Part shown: positions 1-3,879 of the stretch, piece by piece
Layout of the letters: the number at the start of each line of letters is the position of its first letter
How positions within the stretch are numbered: the first letter of the stretch is position 1
Source: Candidatus Hydrogenedentota bacterium
GTDB taxonomy: Bacteria > Hydrogenedentota > Hydrogenedentia > Hydrogenedentales > CAITNO01
Direction of reading: 5' to 3'
Length of the DNA: 5,674 bases
Assembly: GCA_007124105.1 (NCBI GenBank)
Contig: SLFT01000015.1
Coordinates: forward strand, 1-5,674
Translations under genes and position numbers: made by a program
Notes under the pieces: model-generated
Database searches by the model: none
What the model saw: only the letters and a program-made list of their open reading frames with translations
Told to the model about the DNA's origin: nothing

Positions 1-31
1 AGGACGGCCACGCCCGCTTCAGCGAATAAAT

Positions 32-67
32 GTCCTACGAGTCCTACCTGTCCTACACGTCCTACTA
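32..67. repeat. 9-nt tandem repeat, four units (GTCCTAC plus two variable bases)
   Basis: Four units begin at 32, 41, 50 and 59 with an exact 9-nt period. Each opens with the invariant heptamer GTCCTAC, followed by two bases that differ in every unit (GA, CT, AC, TA). A conserved heptamer with a changing dinucleotide is more than simple slippage would leave. The array lies in non-coding sequence just before the brnT remnant. It can be read as a short Ser-Tyr-rich peptide from an ATG at 30, but that reading has no ribosome binding site or family resemblance. Its function is unknown. Confidence 0.8.
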
Positions 68-157
68 AAATGACGGATAACTTCTTGTTTTTTATCGGCC
101 CTATGAGCCGACAAGGTACTAACACCAAAACATTGCTGAGTATACTGAAGGCTGCGT

Positions 158-431
158 ATGCATTTTGATTGGGACCCGAGAAAAGCCAAGAGCAACGCGA
201 GAAAACATGCGCTGTCGTTTGAAGAAGCGACGACTGTTTTCTATGATCCGCTTTCAGCCACTTTTGATGCCCCCGACCATTCAGACGATGAAAGCGAGTT
301 TATTACTGTCAGCCACAAAGAAATCTTTAAGATATAGTCCATAGTTCATGCGAGGGGCCGTCTGGAAATGACGATATCACATTTCAAATATCAGATAAGC
401 AAACGATCGCTGCGCCAACCATGAGGCGTGA
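158..431 (+). pseudogene. brnT: Decayed BrnT-family type II toxin gene
   Basis: The ATG at 158 has a good ribosome binding site (GAAGG at 147-151, 6 nt away). The first 59 codons read as the N-terminal two thirds of a BrnT toxin: start MHFDWDPRKAK, then ARKHALSFEEA, then a DPL segment, a DHSDDE stretch and FITV. BrnT is a small RelE-like ribonuclease, normally about 90 residues and neutralised by BrnA, which is encoded just downstream. Here the frame stops at TAG (334-336), before the C-terminal strands. Weak echoes of the usual end (an 'I..ISARKAT..ER' type segment) can be traced in other frames to about 431, where the second frame stops, so I infer frameshift and further decay. The right border is therefore approximate. 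No brnA-like reading frame follows. The family call for the N-terminus is fairly firm; the downstream remnant is weak. Confidence 0.68.
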
Positions 432-518
432 TGAATCACAATGCGTTGTTGTTCGTTGCGCTAAACGCCGTGGAATTAAGAGATGCGCGTCACTGTAGAT
501 GCGACATCAGACCATCCC

Positions 519-555
519 GTCAATCCTGTCAATACGGGTCAATACGGTCAAACGG
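519..555. repeat. Second short-period repeat, four units starting GTCAA
   Basis: GTCAA begins at 519, 528, 538 and 547, giving periods of 9, 10 and 9 nt. The first three copies extend to GTCAAT, and the filler is CCT or ACG-like. The layout resembles the repeat at 32-67 (a fixed GTC-starting core with a short variable spacer) although the core sequence differs. It lies in non-coding DNA. Function is unknown. Confidence 0.7.
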
Positions 556-781
556 GGGCGGCGTCATCTGTTAAGTCCAACAAAGGTTTTCAGTTGGTGC
601 GGCAACTAAAAAGCTTGTTCTTTTTTGATGCCAGTGATTGTCAACGGCTTACTTGGTGGTTGTTGGCTGAGGTTTCCCACCGTGGGGGGGGGGCATTGAT
701 AGGTAACTGTGTTATTTTATTCCGCTCTGCTTTTCTCCGTTGGCTTGGATGGTATGCGCACAGAAGTTACCCTGTCCAGTA

Positions 782-809
782 ATGGGCCGGTAAGCCGCTC
801 GCGGCCCAT
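782..809. repeat. 8-bp perfect inverted repeat (possible hairpin)
   Basis: ATGGGCCG (782-789) and CGGCCCAT (802-809) are perfect reverse complements around a 12-nt loop. The stem is GC-rich and could form in RNA from either strand. No U-run follows on the + strand, so it is not a typical rho-independent terminator. It lies about 65 nt upstream of the metY promoter -35 box, so a protein binding site or a relic of an older gene end are both possible. Confidence 0.5.
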
Positions 810-875
810 GTAACATCCTGGGAGTCATGATAAACCCCCGTAAACAAAGGGCAAAATAAATGTATACTAAGTTGC

Positions 876-904
876 TTGACATTATATAGATTCTGTGGTA
901 TACT
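876..904 (+). promoter_or_regulatory. Sigma70-type promoter of the metY-hcyS-hcyF-hcyD-sir operon
   Basis: A consensus -35 box TTGACA (876-881) and a -10 box TATACT (899-904) are separated by exactly 17 nt, the optimal spacing. The bases TGG (896-898) just before the -10 box also give an extended -10. Transcription should start near 911. The surrounding DNA is clearly more AT-rich than the genes. This is the only strong promoter I see ahead of the operon, and it leaves a leader of roughly 200 nt before metY. The sequence match is direct; activity is inferred. Confidence 0.85.
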
Positions 905-910
905 ATAGTC

Positions 911-1108
911 AGTTGGTCAGTCATGGGCAGTTGGCCCCAAGGGTTTTGAAGCGGTTCATGACGCCCCTTATTTTTCTGTAACGGTTACGTGTTTTTTTGT
1001 TTTTGAGTAGTGTGAGACCTTTGACGCAACAGGACAGCATCCGGACACCAGGCTGCCTTGATACAAGAGTGCAGCGCGTTTTTTGCGGATTGTCCTTATG
1101 GTAATTCT
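911..1108 (+). promoter_or_regulatory. Long structured 5' leader of metY, candidate cis-regulatory RNA
   Basis: The leader holds a 9-bp stem (920-928 with 954-962, two G-U pairs). AAGGG (939-943), in the loop of that stem, can pair with CCCTT (965-969) just downstream. This gives either an H-type pseudoknot or, with GCG/CGC (951-953 with 962-964), an alternative terminator-like hairpin ending in ATTTTT (970-975). A palindrome GTAAC-G-GTTAC (978-988) and a run of seven T (992-998) follow. The shape recalls small pseudoknotted SAM riboswitches in topology only; I do not see the conserved bases of SAM-I, SAM-II or a T-box. Regulation by methionine, SAM or sulfur status is an inference from the downstream genes. 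Confidence 0.4.
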
Positions 1109-2395
1109 ATGAAACCCAGAACACACGCCATACACGGAGGTTTTTCCGGCGATCCTGAAACGGGCGCCGGTTCCGTACCGATTTACTATACGGCGGCCTA
1201 CACCTATCCCACGGCGGAGGGGTTGGCCGATGTATTCGCGGGACGCGCCCTGGGCGATGTCTATTCGCGCATCTCGAATCCGACCACGCAGGTGCTGGAG
1301 CAGCGTTTGACGGCGCTGGAGTCGGGCGTGGACGGCCCCGCCACTGGCTGCATTGCCACCTCAAGCGGGATGGCCGCCATCACAACCGCGTTGACAGGCC
1401 TGCTGCGCGCGGGGGACGGCATTCTCAGTACGCCGGGCATTTTCGGCGGCACGGTCTCATTATTCACCAACACGCTTTCGCGCTTCGGCATTGAGACGAC
1501 CTTTGCCGACCCCGACGACGCCACCGGTTTTGCCGCGGCGCTGCGCGCCAACACGAAGGTTATTTTTGCCGAATCCATCAGCAATCCCGGCATGGCGGTT
1601 GCGGACATCCCCGCGCTGTCCCGTCTCGCCCGGGAGCGCAACATTCCACTTGTGGTTGACAACACGCTTACGCCGTTGCCGTTGTTGCGCGCCGGCGCGC
1701 TGGGCGCGGACCTTGTCGTTCATTCGACCACCAAATATATCAACGGTCACGGCACGGCCATTGGCGGGGCGATCATTGACACAGGGAACTACGACTGGAA
1801 AAACGGGGCGTTTCCCGATCTCAGTCAGTTGGCGCGTCGCGCTGGTCAGATGGCCTTTCTGGCGCATCTCCGCAAGACTATCTATCGCGATCTGGGCGGT
1901 TGCCCCGCGCCGATGAACTCGTTCCTCATCTTGCAGGGTCTGGAAACGCTTGATATCCGGATGCGGCTGCACTGCGCGAACGCGCAACGGCTGGCGACGC
2001 ACCTGCGTTCCCACCCGATGGTGCATTGGGTTAACTACCCGGGCTTGTCCGATTCCGCCTATCGCAAGCGGACCGATGAACTGCTGGCTGGACTTGGCGG
2101 CGGCGTGCTCACCTTCGGGCTTGACAGCAAAGAGGCGGCCCGGCGCTTTATAAACGCGCTGACGCTGGCAAAGAACATGACCAACCTGGGCGAGGCCAAG
2201 ACGCTTGTACTGCATCCCGCGTCCACTATTTTCCAGGAGTATACCCCGGCGGAACGCGAACAGATGGGCGTACCAGAGGACATGTTGCGTGTTTCCGTTG
2301 GCATTGACGACGTTGACGACATCATAGAGGATTTTGAGCAGGCCATGACGAAGGCCGGCGCAACATCCGAAGGGCTCGATTTGAAAGCGAAGTGA
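1109..2395 (+). CDS. metY: O-acetylhomoserine sulfhydrylase MetY, PLP-dependent
   Basis: This 428-residue protein is a full-length cytosolic Cys/Met-metabolism PLP enzyme. It converts O-acetylhomoserine to homocysteine, or here probably to a HcyS-homocysteine adduct using HcyS thiocarboxylate as sulfur donor. Family landmarks are the start MKPRTHAIHGG, the YSRISNPT phosphate-binding segment (residues 52-59, contributed to the neighbouring subunit), SSGMAA (85-90), the PLP-ring aspartate D184 in VVDNT, the Schiff-base lysine K209 in HSTTKYINGHG, and LVLHPAST near the C-terminus. I chose ATG 1109 because family members begin at this point. A TTG at 1058 would add 17 residues that fit no family member. 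No clear Shine-Dalgarno precedes 1109, unlike the downstream genes. It is the first gene of the operon, 26 nt before hcyS. Cystathionine gamma-synthase or methionine gamma-lyase are alternatives, but length and context favour MetY. Confidence 0.92.
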   Translation: MKPRTHAIHGGFSGDPETGAGSVPIYYTAAYTYPTAEGLADVFAGRALGDVYSRISNPTTQVLEQRLTALESGVDGPATGCIATSSGMAAITTALTGLLRAGDGILSTPGIFGGTVSLFTNTLSRFGIETTFADPDDATGFAAALRANTKVIFAESISNPGMAVADIPALSRLARERNIPLVVDNTLTPLPLLRAGALGADLVVHSTTKYINGHGTAIGGAIIDTGNYDWKNGAFPDLSQLARRAGQMAFLAHLRKTIYRDLGGCPAPMNSFLILQGLETLDIRMRLHCANAQRLATHLRSHPMVHWVNYPGLSDSAYRKRTDELLAGLGGGVLTFGLDSKEAARRFINALTLAKNMTNLGEAKTLVLHPASTIFQEYTPAEREQMGVPEDMLRVSVGIDDVDDIIEDFEQAMTKAGATSEGLDLKAK

Positions 2396-2410
2396 AGCGC
2401 ACTAAGAACG

Positions 2411-2415
2411 AGGAG
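2411..2415 (+). promoter_or_regulatory. Ribosome binding site of hcyS
   Basis: AGGAG lies 6 nt before the ATG at 2422. It decides the start of hcyS over the in-frame GTG at 2392, which would overlap the end of metY and add a charged, non-family N-terminus. Confidence 0.8.
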
Positions 2416-2421
2416 AAACGC

Positions 2422-2634
2422 ATGAAGATTATCGTGAATGGCGAAGAAAAAGACGTGGCGGCGACCACGGTGACGGGACTGCTGTCGGAATTGAAGATAC
2501 GGTCGCCTGAACAAGTGGCCATCGAGCTGAACGGCGATATTCTCGACAGAAACGCCTATGAACAAACAGCGGTCAAAGAAGGCGACCAGTTGGAATTCAT
2601 CTATTTTATGGGAGGCGGTCATGACGCTTACTGA
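2422..2634 (+). CDS. hcyS: HcyS, ThiS/MoaD-like sulfur carrier with masked Gly-Gly C-terminus
   Basis: This 70-residue beta-grasp protein begins MKIIVNGEEK, typical of ThiS/MoaD-type carriers. It has the usual VAIELNGDI strand (residues 32-40) and the EGDQLEFIYFMGGG end (53-66). Unlike ThiS, which ends in Gly-Gly, it continues with His-Asp-Ala-Tyr (67-70), so the reactive glycine carboxylate is blocked until proteolysis. In Wolinella succinogenes HcyS is likewise made as an inactive precursor with a C-terminal alanine that HcyD removes; a four-residue tail is longer. After trimming, the glycine would be adenylated by HcyF and turned into a thiocarboxylate that donates sulfur to MetY's substrate. 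The position between metY and an E1-like plus JAMM pair supports HcyS over a thiamine ThiS, as no thiazole gene is present. The last 14 nt overlap hcyF. Confidence 0.88.
   Translation: MKIIVNGEEKDVAATTVTGLLSELKIRSPEQVAIELNGDILDRNAYEQTAVKEGDQLEFIYFMGGGHDAY
2611..2615 (+). promoter_or_regulatory. Ribosome binding site of hcyF, inside the Gly-Gly-Gly codons of hcyS
   Basis: GGAGG lies 5 nt before the hcyF ATG at 2621. The same bases are the first two glycine codons (GGA GGC) of the HcyS GGG end. It decides the hcyF start at 2621 over an in-frame ATG at 2558, which would add 21 residues read from inside hcyS. Confidence 0.85.
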
Positions 2635-3448
2635 CACACAGATTGAACGGTACAGCCGCCACATCATCCTCGAGCAGATCGGTCTCGCCGGGCAGGAGCG
2701 CCTGCTTTCAAGCAAGGCCCTTATCGTCGGCGCCGGCGGTCTTGGCTCGCCGGCCGCGTTGTATCTTGCCGCCGCCGGCGTCGGAACCATTGGCATTGTT
2801 GACAATGACAGCGTGGAAATCAGCAATCTGCAACGCCAGATCATCCATCACACAGCGGACATTGGCCGGGACAAGGCGCTTTCCGCGGCCGAGAAAATGC
2901 GGGCCATCAATACCGATGTACAGGTGCGTACCTACAAGCAATATCTGCGGGCGGACAACATTGACAACATTATCCGGGAATACGATTTCGTCATAGACGG
3001 CACCGACAATTTCCCGTCAAAGTTCCTGATCAACGACGCCTGTTATTTCGCGGGGAAACCCTACTCACACGCGGGCATCCTCCGGTTCTCGGGCCAGACC
3101 ATGACGGTGCTGCCCGGCCAGAGCGCATGTTTGCGATGCCTTTTTGACGGGCCGCCCCCGCCCAACGCCGTGCCGTCCTGTTCCCAGGCGGGCGTTCTGG
3201 GCGTTCTTGCCGGCGTAATAGGATGTCTGCAGGCCGCTGAGGCGCTGAAATTCGCGCTGCAGCAGGGAGAACTGCTGACCAACGCGCTGTTGACCTATGA
3301 CGGGCTTCAAGGGACCTTCAGAAAGGTTCCCATTCGTCGCAATCCCCATTGCCGACTCTGTGGCGAATCGCCCTCGATTACCACTCTTGAAGAGGTCGAA
3401 CAACCGGTCTGCGACCTGAAAGGAAAGGGATCATGCTGCACTACCTGA
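2621..3448 (+). CDS. hcyF: HcyF, E1-like adenylyltransferase (ThiF/MoeB family) for HcyS
   Basis: This 275-residue single-domain E1-like enzyme should use ATP to adenylate the C-terminal glycine of processed HcyS so that sulfide can replace AMP. Family features in order are R13 in RYSRHI (the arginine reaching the partner's active site), nucleotide-binding GAGGLG (37-42), DNDSVEISNLQRQ (61-73), DGTDN (126-130), and two zinc-binding pairs, C170/C173 (CLRC) and C244/C247 (CRLC). The cysteine C187 in SCSQAGVLG is equivalent to the conserved ThiF/MoeB one. It lacks the C-terminal rhodanese domain of MoeZ/MOCS3, which fits a system fed by free sulfide from Sir. It overlaps hcyS by 14 nt and hcyD by 16 nt, pointing to translational coupling. 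The tail ends SCCTT, with two adjacent cysteines of unknown role. By sequence alone it could be called MoeB or ThiF; the neighbours decide. Confidence 0.88.
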   Translation: MTLTDTQIERYSRHIILEQIGLAGQERLLSSKALIVGAGGLGSPAALYLAAAGVGTIGIVDNDSVEISNLQRQIIHHTADIGRDKALSAAEKMRAINTDVQVRTYKQYLRADNIDNIIREYDFVIDGTDNFPSKFLINDACYFAGKPYSHAGILRFSGQTMTVLPGQSACLRCLFDGPPPPNAVPSCSQAGVLGVLAGVIGCLQAAEALKFALQQGELLTNALLTYDGLQGTFRKVPIRRNPHCRLCGESPSITTLEEVEQPVCDLKGKGSCCTT

Positions 3449-3879
3449 ACATTGAACGACAGATTCTTGACGCTATGGTGAACCATGCCCGCGCGACGGC
3501 GCCTGTTGAAGCATGCGGCATCCTGTCGGGCGAGGGGCCGTATGTCATGGACATCCATATCATGACGAATGGGGACAACAGTCCCGACCATTTCTCATTG
3601 TTGCCCGAAGAACAGTTTGCTGTTGCCAAGGCGATACGCGCCAACGGAGAGAAGATGCTGGCTGTATATCACAGTCATCCTGAGACGCCCGCCCGCCCGT
3701 CAGACGAAGACCGTCGCCTGGCCTTTGCGCCGGGCATCGTACACATCATTATTTCGCTGGCCGATCCCAGGGAACCGGTTGTCAAGGGATTCCTGCTTGA
3801 CGACGGAGAGGTTGTTCCCGTGTCGCTCCTTATTTCCAGGTCTGTCCGGCAGGCGCAAGACGGGATGGTGAAAGCATGA
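3433..3879 (+). CDS. hcyD: HcyD, JAMM/MPN+ zinc metalloprotease that processes HcyS
   Basis: This 148-residue protein is a compact bacterial JAMM domain with the complete catalytic set: E26 in VEACGIL, then H80-x-H82-x7-S90-x2-D93 in the YHSHPETPARPSDED segment. These ligate zinc and activate water, so it should be active rather than a structural MPN- protein. In the Wolinella pathway the equivalent enzyme acts twice: it removes the C-terminal extension of HcyS, and after the MetY reaction it cleaves HcyS-homocysteine to release homocysteine. It has no signal peptide or membrane segment. The start ATG at 3433 has AGGA at 3421-3424 ahead of it and lies 16 nt inside hcyF. Its stop overlaps the sir start as ATGA. 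Mec-type proteases for CysO are close relatives, but CysM and CysO are absent here. Confidence 0.88.
   Translation: MLHYLNIERQILDAMVNHARATAPVEACGILSGEGPYVMDIHIMTNGDNSPDHFSLLPEEQFAVAKAIRANGEKMLAVYHSHPETPARPSDEDRRLAFAPGIVHIIISLADPREPVVKGFLLDDGEVVPVSLLISRSVRQAQDGMVKA

Larger units (their letters stand above)
432..870. other. Gene-poor intergenic stretch, no credible coding sequence
   Basis: The open frames on either strand here (a 99-codon frame on + at 483-782 and a 70-codon frame on - at 712-924) resemble no protein family I know. They lack ribosome binding sites and run through repeats, a homopolymer and the metY promoter. What the stretch does hold is a 9/10-nt repeat (519-555), a run of ten G (684-693) and an 8-bp inverted repeat (782-809). 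It reads as eroded spacer between the brnT remnant and the methionine operon. Confidence 0.65.

Noticed and set aside
1..29. Possible 3' end of an upstream gene (short open stretch ending TAA at 27-29)
   Set aside because: Only eight codons are visible and one frame in three would look this way by chance; nothing identifies a protein.
95..111. 5-bp hairpin TCGGC/GCCGA as a terminator
   Set aside because: The T-run lies before the stem on the + strand and would be an A-run after it on the - strand, so neither direction makes a rho-independent terminator.
684..693. Run of ten G as a phase-variation tract
   Set aside because: It lies in non-coding DNA far from any start codon or promoter spacer, so switching has no visible target. 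It could also be a length error in sequencing.
483..782. 99-codon open frame on the + strand
   Set aside because: It spans a short-period repeat and a G10 run, has no ribosome binding site and no recognisable domain. It is most likely a chance frame.
712..924. 70-codon open frame on the - strand
   Set aside because: It covers the inverted repeat and the strong + strand promoter, has no family resemblance and no ribosome binding site.
911..975. SAM-II, SAM-I or T-box element in the metY leader
   Set aside because: Topology is partly suggestive, but I could not find the conserved core bases of these classes or a T-box sequence, so I do not name a class.
1460..2215. 251-codon open frame on the - strand within metY
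   Set aside because: It is a shadow of the GC-rich metY codons; the product is Arg/Gly-rich with no family pattern, while the + strand has clear catalytic motifs. The same holds for the - strand frames at 2059-2844, 3885-4364, 4401-4970 and 4643-5104.
2422..3448. Thiamine (ThiS-ThiF) or molybdopterin (MoaD-MoeB) biosynthesis pair
   Set aside because: ThiS and MoaD end at Gly-Gly, whereas this carrier has a four-residue extension. The neighbours are MetY, a JAMM protease and a sirohaem reductase, with no thiG, thiH, moaA or moaE.
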